Positions 1-8,878 of a DNA stretch of 49,931 nt are shown piece after piece. The DNA is from Actinophytocola sp. Lineage in GTDB: Bacteria > Actinomycetota > Actinomycetes > Mycobacteriales > Pseudonocardiaceae. The stretch lies in assembly GCF_009379765.1 (NCBI RefSeq), contig NZ_WHTD01000047.1:1-49931 (forward strand), written 5' to 3'. The notes under the pieces are model-generated. The model did not search any database and had not been told where the DNA came from. It worked only from the letters and a program-made list of their open reading frames with translations. The number at the start of each line of letters is the position of its first letter. Position 1 is the stretch's first letter. The position numbers and the translations under genes were made by a program.

Positions 1-137
1 GCGAGGTGACGGCATGACCGAGCTCGCGAGCGAACCATCGACGCTGGGGCGTCAGCGAACCTGCGAGGTGACGGCATGACCGAGCTCGCGAGCGAACCAT
101 CGACGCTGGGGCGTCAGCGAACCTGCGAGGTGACGGC
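1..137 (+). repeat. 62-bp tandem direct repeat (two full copies plus partial third)
   Basis: Positions 1-62 and 63-124 are identical, and 125-137 repeats the first 13 bases of the unit before running into the coding start at 138. Each unit carries a ribosome-binding site (GCGAGGTGACGGC) directly before an ATG and then a 21-codon open frame. The unit starts at base 1 of the window, so more copies may lie upstream. A diverged relative is found at 12862-12939. Confidence 0.95.
14..79 (+). CDS. mini-ORF 1 of repeat, translationally chained
   Basis: A 21-codon frame begins with ATG at 14, preceded by the SD-like GAGGTG at 3-8. It starts MTELASEP and ends RTCEVTA. Its TGA (77-79) overlaps the ATG (76-78) of the next copy as ATGA. 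The SD for the next copy lies inside its own last codons. Whether the peptide itself matters, or only the act of translating it, cannot be told from the sequence. Its neighbour at 76-141 is identical. Confidence 0.4.
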   Translation: MTELASEPSTLGRQRTCEVTA

Positions 138-141
138 ATGA
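76..141 (+). CDS. mini-ORF 2 of repeat, coupled to the downstream membrane protein gene
   Basis: This is an identical copy of the preceding 21-codon frame. Its TGA (139-141) overlaps the ATG at 138 of the membrane-protein gene, so ribosomes finishing this frame would be placed on the next start. The shared SD (GAGGTG at 127-132) serves the gene at 138. A coupling role is inferred from the geometry; no known function is recognised for the peptide. Confidence 0.4.
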   Translation: MTELASEPSTLGRQRTCEVTA

Positions 142-698
142 GCGACACGGCGGTGCGCGCGCCGGCCCAGGCCCGACGATTCCCGCGGATGCCGCCACCG
201 GTGCGCAAGCTGGTGCTGGTGCTGCACGTGCTGTCGTCGGTCACCTGGCTGGGCCTCACGATCGGCAACATGACCCTGGCGGTCACCGCGACGACGACGG
301 ACAACCCGGCCGTGCAGGTCGGCCTGTTCCACGCGCTGGACGTGTTCGGCGAGGTGCTGATGATCCCGGTGGCGTGGACGGCGTTCCTCACGGGGTTGCT
401 GGTGTCGCTGGGCACCCGGTGGGGCCTGGTGCGGCACAAGTGGGTGCTCACCAAGTTCCTGATCACGTCGGTCACGGTGCTGCTGACGACGTTCCTGCTG
501 ACGCCGGGCTTCACGGAGCTGGGCGACATCGCCGACCGCACGCCGCCGGGCCGGCTGGTAGTCCAGGAGATCGGCGACACGATGGGCCTCATCGCGCCCG
601 GCATCGTGTCCGGCACGTGCTACCTCACCTGCCTGGTGCTGTCGATCTACAAGCCCTGGGGGCGCACGAGGTGGGGCGCGCCCGCCGGCAACCGCTGA
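138..698 (+). CDS. small integral membrane protein (DUF2269-like)
   Basis: A 186-aa protein with about four hydrophobic helices. The first (about residues 29-53) contains LHVLSSVTWLGLTIGNM, which resembles the 'LH...WLG' opening of DUF2269-type predicted membrane proteins. Later helices lie at about 75-92, 105-122 and 150-170. The N-terminus is Arg/Pro rich and cytosolic-looking, and no signal peptide is seen. The start is set by the SD GAGGTG at 127-132 in the partial third repeat and overlaps the stop of the preceding mini-ORF (ATGA). It faces a convergent glycosyltransferase 19 bp away. No catalytic motif is visible, so its role, perhaps accessory to export or resistance, is unknown. Confidence 0.8.
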   Translation: MSDTAVRAPAQARRFPRMPPPVRKLVLVLHVLSSVTWLGLTIGNMTLAVTATTTDNPAVQVGLFHALDVFGEVLMIPVAWTAFLTGLLVSLGTRWGLVRHKWVLTKFLITSVTVLLTTFLLTPGFTELGDIADRTPPGRLVVQEIGDTMGLIAPGIVSGTCYLTCLVLSIYKPWGRTRWGAPAGNR

Positions 699-717
699 CC
701 CCAGGGTCGGGTGGTGC

Positions 718-1896
718 TCAGGCCAGGCCCGGCAGCTGCCGGGCCACCTCCGCGGGCGAGGGCATCGCCGCGATGTCGTCGGCTATCCGGCGGGCCGCGG
801 CGCGCCGGTCGGTGTCGGCCAGGAGGCGCTTCGCCGCGGTGGCGACGGCTTCCGCGCTGACCTCCTCGAGCAGCATCTTCTCGCCGGCGCCGGCGTCGCA
901 GACCATGTCGGCGTTCAGCAGCTGGTCGGGACCCGGCAGGTTCTGGATGAACAGCTGCGGCACCCCGGTGGCCATCGTCGCGAACGTGGTGCCGTTGCCG
1001 CCGTGCTGCACGACGAGGTCCACGTGCGGCAGCAGCTCGGCCTGCGGCACCCAGCGCTCCACGACCACGTTGTCGGGCACCACGCGGAACTCGTCGACGA
1101 GCTTCGGCGTGGCCACCAGGATCTGCGCGTCCAAGGTGGACAGACCGTCGACGACCTGGCGCATCGTGTTGATCACCCGGCCGTCGGACTCGGTGCCCAG
1201 CGTCATGTACACCAGCGGCCGGTCGTCGGTACGCGCGCGCACCCACGCGGGCAGCTCACCCGGCGGCGCGAACGGCACCGGCCGCAGCTCGATCCGCTTC
1301 GTCGGCCCGGCAAGGAAACCCGGGTCCTGCAGCGACCGCGGGGTGATGTCCAGGTACGGGTGCCCGAGGTACGTGGAGTGCACCGGCGGCAGGTCGACGC
1401 CGAGCTCCGCGCCGTACTCGCGCAGCACCACCTCGGACATCGCGATCAGCTGGTCGTCCGCCGGCCGGGCGCGCCCGGTCCCGTGGCACAGCACGGGCAC
1501 CCCGGCGACCCGCGCGGCCAGCCCGGCACCCGGGTTGTACGCGCCGTGGATCACGAGGTCCACCGCCCCGCCGGCGAGCACCGGCGCCAGGTCGTCGACG
1601 AAGTTCTGCGGCATCAGCCGGCAGAACCCCATCGAGATGGCCTCCATCGCCTCCTTGTTCGGGCGCGTGTCCTCGCTGGGCACGGGCACCCCGGCCGCGT
1701 GCGCGGCCTGCGCGACGACCTCCTCGGTCGACCGCCCGGCGGCGAGGACCTCGAGACCCAGGCCGGTCAGCATCGGGTGCCGGACCTCGCCCGTCGCGAA
1801 CACCACCTGGTGGACCTCGTCGCGCGCGGCCAGTGCGAGCGGCAGCAACTGGAAGAAATGCCCGTAGGCGGAGAGACTGGAGAAGAGTACGCGCAT
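718..1896 (-). CDS. GT1-family glycosyltransferase (macrolide/aromatic antibiotic type)
   Basis: A 392-aa GT-B fold transferase expected to move a dTDP-deoxysugar onto a secondary-metabolite aglycone. The N-terminus MRVLFSSLSAYGHFFQLLPL is the typical acceptor-domain strand with an early His (GH at 12-13) that acts as base in this family. The nucleotide-sugar domain has VERWVPQAELLPHVDLVVQH followed by the HGGNGTT motif near residue 300, diagnostic of EryCIII/DesVII-like enzymes. Length is normal for the family. It is divergent from the sugar ketoisomerase at 2041, which with the aminotransferase supplies a 3-aminosugar donor. No P450-like activating partner (DesVIII/EryCII type) sits beside it. 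No clear SD precedes the ATG. Confidence 0.9.
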   Translation of the reverse strand: MRVLFSSLSAYGHFFQLLPLALAARDEVHQVVFATGEVRHPMLTGLGLEVLAAGRSTEEVVAQAAHAAGVPVPSEDTRPNKEAMEAISMGFCRLMPQNFVDDLAPVLAGGAVDLVIHGAYNPGAGLAARVAGVPVLCHGTGRARPADDQLIAMSEVVLREYGAELGVDLPPVHSTYLGHPYLDITPRSLQDPGFLAGPTKRIELRPVPFAPPGELPAWVRARTDDRPLVYMTLGTESDGRVINTMRQVVDGLSTLDAQILVATPKLVDEFRVVPDNVVVERWVPQAELLPHVDLVVQHGGNGTTFATMATGVPQLFIQNLPGPDQLLNADMVCDAGAGEKMLLEEVSAEAVATAAKRLLADTDRRAAARRIADDIAAMPSPAEVARQLPGLA

Positions 1897-2040
1897 GAAC
1901 CCATGCTATGACCGGAATTGTCCTGAGCCCGCCGGGAAATGTTCCCGAGCCGCCGGGAAAATCCCACCGGTCAAAATGAGCCGGCCGCTGTCATTGTTGA
2001 CAACCGTACGGCGAATTCCGGACCAGTGGGGTGGTTGTCA
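1897..2040. promoter_or_regulatory. divergent promoter region with 15-bp palindrome
   Basis: The region lies between the divergent glycosyltransferase and ketoisomerase genes. It contains the perfect inverted repeat CGGGAAATGTTCCCG at 1933-1947, and the same left half (GCCGGGAAAA) recurs at about 1952-1961, so the half-site is repeated about 19-20 bp away. A TTGACA hexamer is at 1997-2002, but no good -10 follows at the usual distance. An operator for a dimeric repressor serving both genes is likely but unproven. Confidence 0.4.
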
Positions 2041-2493
2041 GTGACGAACGTGATTCCGGGGGGCGTCGGTCGCGTCAGCCCGTGCCGGCTGGTCGACCTG
2101 CCGGAGCACAGCGACCCGCGGGGAAAGCTCACCGTGGTCCAGCCAGGGAAGGGCATCGACTTCGAGATCCGCCGGGCCTACTACATCCACCACATTCCGC
2201 AGGGCGCCGAGCGCGGCGCGCACGGCCACCGGCGGCTGCGCCAGGTCATCGTCGCCGTCCACGGCAGCTTCGACGTGGTCGTCGACGACGGCTTCACCCA
2301 GGACAAGGTCACCCTGGACAACCCCAGCCGCGGCCTCTACGTCGGCCCCATGGTCTGGCGAGACATGATCGACTTCGCGCCTGGCACGGTCGGCCTGTGG
2401 CTCGTCTCCGAGCCCTACGACGAGACCGAGTACTACCGCGACTACGAGACGTTCCTCCGCGACGCGAAGGCGATGACCGGGGACCTGCGATGA
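2041..2493 (+). CDS. dTDP-4-oxo-6-deoxyhexose 3,4-ketoisomerase (FdtA/Tyl1a-like)
   Basis: A 150-aa cupin-fold sugar isomerase. It would convert dTDP-4-keto-6-deoxyglucose into the 3-keto isomer, the substrate for a 3-aminotransferase. The motif GAERGAHGHRRLRQVIVAVH (about residues 56-75) matches the family's conserved RG.HAH..L.Q block with the catalytic histidines. It also has an early DPRGKLTVVQ strand and a C-terminal SEPYDETEYYRDY. The GTG at 2041 was chosen because GGGGTGG precedes it; an ATG at 1939 in the same frame would add an unconserved, SD-less N-terminus running through the operator region. A mini-ORF (2490-2531) links it to the aminotransferase. FdtA/Tyl1a specificity (galacto or gluco product) cannot be read from sequence. 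Confidence 0.88.
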   Translation: MTNVIPGGVGRVSPCRLVDLPEHSDPRGKLTVVQPGKGIDFEIRRAYYIHHIPQGAERGAHGHRRLRQVIVAVHGSFDVVVDDGFTQDKVTLDNPSRGLYVGPMVWRDMIDFAPGTVGLWLVSEPYDETEYYRDYETFLRDAKAMTGDLR

Positions 2494-2531
2494 CCGCCGA
2501 CGCACTCTTCTCCGCGGAGGCGGCATCATGA
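2490..2531 (+). CDS. mini-ORF bridging ketoisomerase and aminotransferase
   Basis: A 13-codon frame (MTADALFSAEAAS) whose ATG overlaps the ketoisomerase TGA (ATGA at 2490-2493) and whose TGA overlaps the aminotransferase ATG (ATGA at 2528-2531). The aminotransferase SD (GGAGG at 2516-2520) lies within it. The sequence is unrelated to the repeat mini-ORFs at 1-141, but the geometry is the same. Translation is inferred only from these overlaps. Confidence 0.35.
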   Translation: MTADALFSAEAAS

Positions 2532-3643
2532 CCGTTCCGTTCCTCGACCTGGCCGCCCCGTACGCGGAGCTCAAGGCCGAGCTCGACGCCGCCACCCAGC
2601 GCGTCCTCGCCTCCGGCCGCTACCTGCTCGGCCCGGAGAACGAGGCGTTCGAGGCCGAGTTCGCCGCGTACTGCGGCGGCCGGAGGTGTGTGTCGGTCGG
2701 CTCCGGCCTCGACGCGATCGTGCTCGTGCTGCGGGCGCTGGACATCGGCGCGGACGACGAGGTGATCGTCCCCTCGCACACGTTCATCGCGACCTGGCTC
2801 GCGGTCGCGGCCACCGGCGCCACCCCGGTGCCGGTCGAGCCCGACCCGCTGACCTTCAACCTCGACCCGGCCGCCCTCGACGCCGCCGTCACCCCGCGCA
2901 CGCGGGCGATCGTGCCGGTGCATCTCTACGGCCGGCCCGCCGACCTCGACGCCATCGGCGCGGTCGCCGCCAGGCACGGGCTCGCGGTCGTCGAGGACGC
3001 CGCGCAGGCGCACGGCGCCCGCTACAAGGGCGAGCGCATCGGCGGCCGGTACGCGGCGGCGTTCTCCTTCTACCCCGGCAAGAACCTGGGCGCGCTGGGC
3101 GACGGCGGCGCGGTCGTCACCGACGACGCGGCGCTCGCCGCGAAGGTCCGGCTACTGCGCAACTACGGGTCGACGGTCAAGTACCACCACGAGGTCAAGG
3201 GCACGAACTCCCGCCTGGACGAGCTGCAGGCCGCGATGCTGCGGGTGAAGCTCACGCACCTCGACGAGTGGAACGCGCGCCGGTCCGCGGTCGCCGGGCG
3301 GTACCGGACCGAGCTGGCCGGGCTCGACGGCCTCGTGCTGCCGACCACCAGCGAGTGGGCCGAGCACGTGTGGCACCTGTTCGTCGTCCGGACCGCGGAC
3401 CGGGCCGGTCTCCAGGACCGGCTCACCGCCGCGGGCGTGCACACCTTGGTGCACTACCCGATCGCGCCGCACCGGTCCGCGGCGTTCGCCGAGCTCGGTA
3501 CGGCGCCCGGTGCGCTGCCGCTGGCCGAGCGGCTCGCGGCCGAGGTGTTGAGCCTGCCGATCGGCCCGCACCTCACCGACGACCAGGTCGGTCAGGTCAT
3601 CGCGGCCGTCCACACCGGCCTGGCCGGCCGCGCGGCCGCCTGA
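2528..3643 (+). CDS. DegT/DnrJ/EryC1-family sugar 3-aminotransferase
   Basis: A 371-aa PLP aminotransferase of the type that aminates dTDP-3-keto-6-deoxyhexoses with glutamate as donor (TylB, DesV, FdtB relatives). The N-terminus VPFLDLAAPYAELKAEL and the SGRYLLGPENEAFE block are typical. The PLP aspartate lies in VVEDAAQAHGA and the internal-aldimine lysine is K185 in FSFYPGKNLGALGDGG. NSRLDELQAAML follows. The GGAGG SD at 2516 supports the start. Together with the ketoisomerase it defines a 3-amino-3,6-dideoxyhexose branch; no N-methyltransferase is present in the window. It converges on the Nudix gene 20 bp downstream. Confidence 0.93.
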   Translation: MTVPFLDLAAPYAELKAELDAATQRVLASGRYLLGPENEAFEAEFAAYCGGRRCVSVGSGLDAIVLVLRALDIGADDEVIVPSHTFIATWLAVAATGATPVPVEPDPLTFNLDPAALDAAVTPRTRAIVPVHLYGRPADLDAIGAVAARHGLAVVEDAAQAHGARYKGERIGGRYAAAFSFYPGKNLGALGDGGAVVTDDAALAAKVRLLRNYGSTVKYHHEVKGTNSRLDELQAAMLRVKLTHLDEWNARRSAVAGRYRTELAGLDGLVLPTTSEWAEHVWHLFVVRTADRAGLQDRLTAAGVHTLVHYPIAPHRSAAFAELGTAPGALPLAERLAAEVLSLPIGPHLTDDQVGQVIAAVHTGLAGRAAA

Positions 3644-3663
3644 GGCAGAGGTCCGCGAACGGC

Positions 3664-4218
3664 TCAGGCGGCCCGAGATCCCGAGGCGCCGGTGTCCCGG
3701 CCGTGCAGGATCTGCAGCAGCGCCACCACCGACACGCCGCCGACGATCTCCCGCCGGCCCAGCATGGCCGGCACGTCGGCGAGGGAGATCCAGGCGATCC
3801 GGTCGGACTCGAAGCCGTCGCTCGGCGGGCCGATGAGCCGCGCCTCCTCGCCGACGTAGATGAACTGCTCGGCGTCGGAGATACCGGCGATCGGCTGGAT
3901 GTAGGCCAGCTCGCGGAGCCCCCTCGGTCGCCAGCCGGTCTCCTCCTCCACCTCGCGGGCGGCGGCGTGGGCCGGCGTCTCCCCCGGGTCGACCCAGCCG
4001 CCGGGCAGCTCCCAGTTCCACGTGTCCGTGGTGAACCGGTGCCGCCACACCATGAGCACGCGCCCCGCGCCGTCGAGCACGGCGGCGCCCACCGACCTCG
4101 GCACGCGCACGAGGTGGTGCTCGTAGCGGGCCCCGTTCGGCAGCTCCACATCGGACAGGCACAGGTCCAGCCACGGGCTGCCGTAGATGCGCCGCTCGCC
4201 GTGCACGGTCCAGCGCAT
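3664..4218 (-). CDS. Nudix hydrolase
   Basis: A 184-aa protein with a complete Nudix box at about residues 73-95: GWVDPGE, then seven residues, then REVEEETGW, fitting Gx5Ex7REUxEExGU with the Mg-binding glutamates. Such enzymes cleave nucleoside diphosphates linked to another moiety, and the overall form resembles ADP-ribose/ADP-sugar pyrophosphatases (ELPGG before the box). The ATG overlaps the stop of the upstream transporter gene by one base (TGATG), so the two are co-translated. A role in nucleotide-sugar turnover or housecleaning near the aminosugar genes is possible but not shown. Confidence 0.88.
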   Translation of the reverse strand: MRWTVHGERRIYGSPWLDLCLSDVELPNGARYEHHLVRVPRSVGAAVLDGAGRVLMVWRHRFTTDTWNWELPGGWVDPGETPAHAAAREVEEETGWRPRGLRELAYIQPIAGISDAEQFIYVGEEARLIGPPSDGFESDRIAWISLADVPAMLGRREIVGGVSVVALLQILHGRDTGASGSRAA

Positions 4219-5645
4219 CAGCTGCCGACCTCGGCCAGCTCCGGCTCGGCCGTGCCCGCGCGGGGCGTCGTCGAGCGCCAGGCCAGCAAGGCGGGGACCA
4301 GGCACAGCAGGACCAGGGTCAGCGGCAGCCAGAACACCGTCTCGAACGCGGCGGCCGAAGCGGCCCCGTTCGCGGCGAGCTGCGCCTCGAGCACGACGAT
4401 GAACACCGCGACCGCACCGGACGCGCCGAGCTCCTGGAGGATCGAGAACGTCGCGGTGATGTGCGGGATCCGCCGCGGCTCCAGCGCCCGGTAGGCGGTG
4501 GTGAGCGCGGGCATGATCGTGCAGCCCGCGCCGACCCCGATGACCCACAGCGACAGCCCGAGCCGCAGGTAGCTCCCGTCCGCGCCGGCCATCGTGAACG
4601 ACACGAAACCCAAGGCCAGCAACGGTATCCCGCACAGCACGAGCAGGCTCGGCCGGCCCTTGTCGACGATCCGGCCGGCGATCGGCATCGTCATCGCGAC
4701 GCCGAGCCCCTGCGGCACCAGCAGGAGCCCCGCGATCAACGGCGACTCGCCCCTGGCGAGCTGGTAGTACAGCGGGAAGATCATCATCGCACCGGACAGC
4801 GTGGCGTTCATCAGGAACTGGATGGCGCCGGCCGAGGAGACCGTGATGTTGCCCAGCAGCCGCAGGTCCAGCAGCGGCTTCTCGACCGTGAGCGCGTGCC
4901 GCACGAACGCCGCCAGCAGGGCGGCCCCGGCCAGGACGGGCACGAGGAACGCCGCCGAGGTCAGCGCACCCGGTGAGGTGACGTTCACCAGCCCGTAGAC
5001 CAGCAGCGTCACGCCGGGGCAGAGCAGCAGGAACCCGCGCAGGTCGAGGCGGCCGCGGCTGGTCTCGGTATCCCGGTCGAACACGACCCAGGACAGCGCG
5101 AACGCGACGGCACCGATCGGCAGGTTGATCAGGAAGATCCACCGCCAGGACACCAGGTCGAGCAGGATCCCGCCGACCACCGGCGCGATGACCGGCCCCA
5201 GCACGAGCGGCACGCCGACCACGCTCATCGCCCGGCCCATCCTGTTCGGCCCGGCGGCCCGCGCGACGATGGCCGTGCCGACCGGCCCGAGCAGGCCCGC
5301 GCCGATGCCCTGGAGCAGCCGGAACACGATCAGGCTCCCGATCGACCAGGACAGCGCGCACAGCAGCGAGCCGACCGTGAAGATCGCCAGCGCAACGAGC
5401 CATAGCCTGCGGCCGCCGAACGCCTCGGTGGCCCAGCCGGTCAGCGGCACGACCATGGCCGTGGTGAGGATGTAGCCGGTGATCACCCACTGGACGGTGG
5501 ACAGTCCGGTGTGGAACGAGTCGGACAGCGTGTGCAGCGCGACGCCGATGATCGTCATGTCGACGATCGGGGTCACCGCGCCGATCGCCACGACCAGCGC
5601 GACCGCGAGCAGCTTGCGGTCGAGCGCCTCCCGTTCCTTGGTCAC
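4218..5645 (-). CDS. MFS drug exporter, DHA2 family (14 TM)
   Basis: A 475-aa transporter of the EmrB/QacA type, expected to export drugs using the proton gradient. Features are [13 protein letters not shown] in TM1 (motif D1 region), [20 protein letters not shown], and the motif A-like [14 protein letters not shown] after TM2, with hydrophobic helices to near the end. The GTG start at 5645 forms a GTGA overlap with the stop of the preceding exporter gene, and its own stop overlaps the Nudix start. The three genes are therefore a translationally linked unit read from 7240 down to 3664. Probable self-resistance or product export. Confidence 0.9.
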   Translation of the reverse strand: MTKEREALDRKLLAVALVVAIGAVTPIVDMTIIGVALHTLSDSFHTGLSTVQWVITGYILTTAMVVPLTGWATEAFGGRRLWLVALAIFTVGSLLCALSWSIGSLIVFRLLQGIGAGLLGPVGTAIVARAAGPNRMGRAMSVVGVPLVLGPVIAPVVGGILLDLVSWRWIFLINLPIGAVAFALSWVVFDRDTETSRGRLDLRGFLLLCPGVTLLVYGLVNVTSPGALTSAAFLVPVLAGAALLAAFVRHALTVEKPLLDLRLLGNITVSSAGAIQFLMNATLSGAMMIFPLYYQLARGESPLIAGLLLVPQGLGVAMTMPIAGRIVDKGRPSLLVLCGIPLLALGFVSFTMAGADGSYLRLGLSLWVIGVGAGCTIMPALTTAYRALEPRRIPHITATFSILQELGASGAVAVFIVVLEAQLAANGAASAAAFETVFWLPLTLVLLCLVPALLAWRSTTPRAGTAEPELAEVGS

Positions 5646-7240
5646 GACCGGGCGCCCTCGTGGTCGTCCCGCAGGACGGTGTTCGGCAGGAACCAGGTCA
5701 GCACGAAGGCCAGCACCATCAGGCCGGCGGCGGCGAGGAAGACGCCCTGCAGCGCGCTCGCGAACGCGTCGACCACGGCCGGGTAGACCTCGGGCGCGGT
5801 GCCGGCCAGCGCCTTGATCGACGCCGGGTCCTCGTAGAGCACGGCCGAGCCGCCGGGCACCTGGTCGGCGACCGCGCTGTGCGTCCAGGCGGCGCCGAGC
5901 CGGGCGGCGAGCACGGCACCGAAGACGGCCGCGCCGATCGCCGAGCCGACGACCCGGACGAAGTTGGCCTGCGCGGTGATCGTGCCCAGCTCGCGGCGGC
6001 TCACCAGGTTCTGCACGGCGATGATCAGCTTGGAGATCACCATGCCGATGCCGGTCCCGAGGATCACCTGGTAGGCCCACAGCTGCCAGGCCGGCGTGGC
6101 GGCGTCCAGCAGCGACAGCAGGAACAGGCCCACGGTCATCGCGGCCACGCCGGCGACCACCACGACCTTGGCCCGGCCGAGCATGGCCGCGATCAGCCAG
6201 CCGCTCGCGCCGGAGCCGAGCATCACCGCGATCATCAGCGGCAGCAGGTTCAGCCCGGCCGCGGTCGGGTCGTCACCGCGGACGACCTGCAGGTAGATCG
6301 GGATGAAGAAGTACGCGCCGATGGTGGCGACGCCGATGACGAACGTGATCGCCATGGCCAGGCCGATCTCCGGCAGCCGGAACAGCGACAGCGGCAGGAT
6401 CGGCTCCGCGGCCCGGCGCTCCCACGCCACGAACACCACGGCGAGCACGACCGCGGCCGCGATCAGGGCGAGGATCGGCGCGGACAGCCACGGGTACTCG
6501 GTGCCGCCCCAGATGCTGATGAGCACCAGCACCGACGTGGCCGCCACCAGCAGGACCGCGCCGAGGTAGTCGACCGAGGCCGTCCGCCGCGCGTGCGGCA
6601 GCTTGAGCATCGTGGCCAGCACGATCAGCCCGGCGACACCGATCGGCACGTTCAGCCAGAAGCACCAGCGCCAGGACACGTACTCGGTCAGCGCGCCGCC
6701 GACCAGCGGCCCGACCAGCGAGGCGAGCGCGTACACGGCGCCGACCAGTCCCTGGACGCGGCCGAGCCGGCGGGGCGGCACGACCGTCGCCGAGATCGTG
6801 AACGCCATGACGACGAGCCCGCCCGCGCCGATGCCCTGGACCGCGCGGAACGCGACGAGCTGGGTCATGTCCTGGGCCAGCCCGACCAGCAGCGAGCCGG
6901 CCGTGAAGATCCCGATCGCGACCATGTAGATCCGCTTGGGTCCGTAGAGGTCGCCGAGCTTGCCGTAGAGCGCCATCGAGGCCGTCGTGGCCAGCAGGTA
7001 GGACGTGACGACCAGGGAGAAGCTGTCCATCCGGCCGAACTCGCCCACCATCGTGGGCAGCGCGGTGCCGACGATGTTCTGGTCGAGCGCGGAGAGCAGC
7101 TGCCCCGTCAGCAGTACCAGCAGCACGGTCCGCAGCTGCCACGGCGCGAGGCCCGCCCGCGGTCCGGTCGCGGCCGGACTCCCAGCCGGACTCCCAGCCG
7201 GACTTCCAGCCGGGTTCCCTGTGGGGTTCACTGCGACCAT
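5642..7240 (-). CDS. MFS drug exporter, DHA2 family, with Gly-Ser-Pro-Ala repeat N-terminus
   Basis: A 532-aa EmrB/QacA-type exporter. TM1 contains [20 protein letters not shown] with the conserved LDxxIVGTALP pattern. The motif A-like [15 protein letters not shown] follows TM2, and motif C-like [23 protein letters not shown] appears near TM5. The start is the ATG at 7240, preceded by AAGGAG at good spacing; an upstream ATG in frame lacks this. Residues 5-22 are a short repeat of the type [15 protein letters not shown], encoded by near-identical 12-bp units around 7174-7222, likely a flexible cytosolic tail. It is the first gene of the exporter-exporter-Nudix unit and is divergent from the AmpG-like MFS gene. 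Confidence 0.9.
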   Translation of the reverse strand: MVAVNPTGNPAGSPAGSPAGSPAATGPRAGLAPWQLRTVLLVLLTGQLLSALDQNIVGTALPTMVGEFGRMDSFSLVVTSYLLATTASMALYGKLGDLYGPKRIYMVAIGIFTAGSLLVGLAQDMTQLVAFRAVQGIGAGGLVVMAFTISATVVPPRRLGRVQGLVGAVYALASLVGPLVGGALTEYVSWRWCFWLNVPIGVAGLIVLATMLKLPHARRTASVDYLGAVLLVAATSVLVLISIWGGTEYPWLSAPILALIAAAVVLAVVFVAWERRAAEPILPLSLFRLPEIGLAMAITFVIGVATIGAYFFIPIYLQVVRGDDPTAAGLNLLPLMIAVMLGSGASGWLIAAMLGRAKVVVVAGVAAMTVGLFLLSLLDAATPAWQLWAYQVILGTGIGMVISKLIIAVQNLVSRRELGTITAQANFVRVVGSAIGAAVFGAVLAARLGAAWTHSAVADQVPGGSAVLYEDPASIKALAGTAPEVYPAVVDAFASALQGVFLAAAGLMVLAFVLTWFLPNTVLRDDHEGARS

Positions 7241-7467
7241 CGGGGCTCCTTCGGCTGGCGAGGACGCTCGTCCGGTCAAGGGTTTCGCGCCGAATGTCCC
7301 AATGGCATCAATCCGCGGTCCACCACGGACCGGGAAACGTCCCGAATCTGCTGTGACATTCCGCGCGAATGGGGGATCATCCTTCGAGTGGGTCTCGAGC
7401 GCGGTTCCACCGGGCCGCTAGAACGTCGTCAGCGGCGAGTTCACCCTGACGAGATTGCTGGTGGCCG
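7241..7467. promoter_or_regulatory. divergent intergenic region with two palindromes
   Basis: The region separates the exporter unit (minus) from the AmpG-like gene (plus). Two perfect inverted repeats are present: CGGTCC-accac-GGACCG at 7316-7332 and CATTC-cgcgc-GAATG at 7357-7371. They are plausible binding sites for a TetR-like regulator of export genes, but no such regulator is in this window. No convincing -35/-10 pair could be assigned. Confidence 0.35.
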
Positions 7468-8724
7468 ATGAACGACAAGCGCGCGTTGTACAAGGTCTTC
7501 ATTCCGCTCTACATGAGCCAATTCCTGGCCATCGGCTTCCTGTTCACCGCACTGGTGGCCATCTCCCGGGACCGCGGCGGGTCGCTCGAGGACATCAGCG
7601 TCATCTTCGTGCTCGGCATGGTCTGGGCACTGAAGTTCCTGTGGGCCCCGCTCGTCGACCGGTTCGGCTCCCGCAGGCTGGGCCACTACCGGTCGTGGCT
7701 GCTCATCACCCAACCCGCCGCCGCGCTGGCGATCGTCGCGATCGCGCCGTTCGATGTGATCGAGAACATCTGGGTCATCCTCGGGCTGCTCGCGATCGTC
7801 GCCATCCTGTCCTCGACCCAGGACATCGCCACCGACGCGCTCGCCGTGCGGGAGATGACCGGCCGCAGCCGCGGCCCGATCAACGGGCTGCAGGTCGGAG
7901 CCGGTTTCGTCGGCGACATCATCGGCGGCGGGCTCGTCCTCGTGCTGTACGACGCCTTCGGCTGGGTCCCCGCGATCCTGTCCCTCGCCGCGCTGACCGC
8001 CATGCCGGTCTACTTCATCGTCCGCCACCGCGAGCGCCACGCCGACGAGCCGGCCCCGGTCGAGCGGGCGCGCCGCCCGTCGGTGCTCGCCCTGTTCCGC
8101 CAGCAGGGCGCCGCGCGCTGGGCGTTCGTGCTCACGCCGCTGCTCACCCTCGCCATGCCCGGCGCGTACGGCCTGCTGGTCCCGATCATGATCGACGGCG
8201 GCGTCTCGGTCGGCGCGGTCGGCCTGCTGTCCAACGGGGTCGGCGGTGTGGTCAGCATGGTCACCGCCGTCGCGGCGGGCATGCTCGTCGAGCGGATGGG
8301 CCGCAAGCGCGCGCTGCTCCTGTACAGCGTCGGCCAGCTCGTGGCGATCGGCGCCGTGCTGCCCGTCGTGACGGTCGGCGGCATGACCTGGGCGCTCATC
8401 GCGATCGTGCTGGTCAACGTGTTCAACGCGGCGGTGTGGACCGTCATGTACACGATCAACATGGACTACGCCCGGGACACCAACGCGGGCTCGGACTTCA
8501 CCGTCCAGGTCTCCATCTCGATGGCCTTCCGGTTCGCGATCGCCGGTGTTATCGCCAACATCGCCGCCGCGATGGGCTATGAGATCGCGCTCTACGTGTG
8601 CCTGGGCCTCGGCGTCGTGGGTGTCGTCGGCGTGGCCGTCTGGTACGTCGAGAAGCACACCAGCGAGTCGCGGGACCAGGTCGTGCCCGCGCGGGCGGAG
8701 CCGCTGAGCCTGTCCGTCTCGTAA
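7468..8724 (+). CDS. MFS transporter, AmpG/siderophore-permease-like
   Basis: A 418-aa protein with about twelve hydrophobic helices. The motif SSTQDIATDALAV (about residues 111-123) is the signature of the AmpG/RhtX-FptX/acetyl-CoA transporter group, distinct from the two DHA2 exporters upstream. MVWALKFLWAPLVDRFGSRR also fits that group (KFLWAP.VD). Family members import muropeptides or siderophores, so import or export of a glycosylated metabolite is possible. A GGTGG-containing SD precedes the ATG. It runs in the same direction as the acyltransferase gene 154 bp downstream. Confidence 0.85.
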   Translation: MNDKRALYKVFIPLYMSQFLAIGFLFTALVAISRDRGGSLEDISVIFVLGMVWALKFLWAPLVDRFGSRRLGHYRSWLLITQPAAALAIVAIAPFDVIENIWVILGLLAIVAILSSTQDIATDALAVREMTGRSRGPINGLQVGAGFVGDIIGGGLVLVLYDAFGWVPAILSLAALTAMPVYFIVRHRERHADEPAPVERARRPSVLALFRQQGAARWAFVLTPLLTLAMPGAYGLLVPIMIDGGVSVGAVGLLSNGVGGVVSMVTAVAAGMLVERMGRKRALLLYSVGQLVAIGAVLPVVTVGGMTWALIAIVLVNVFNAAVWTVMYTINMDYARDTNAGSDFTVQVSISMAFRFAIAGVIANIAAAMGYEIALYVCLGLGVVGVVGVAVWYVEKHTSESRDQVVPARAEPLSLSVS

Positions 8725-8878
8725 CCCGGGTCCCGCTCGACCCGCATTCCCGAACCGAGACTCCCGGCCGAGATTCCCACCACTCGGAGACTCGTTCCCC
8801 ACGACGCCGGGACGGCTCGGGCTCAGTCTTACCCATATGTGAGTCTCCCGGATTCCCGGGATTTCGAAAGGTGCCTAC

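Noticed and set aside
1939..2040. Upstream ATG start for the ketoisomerase
   Set aside because: It adds an unconserved N-terminus through the operator region and lacks an SD, whereas GTG 2041 has GGGGTGG.
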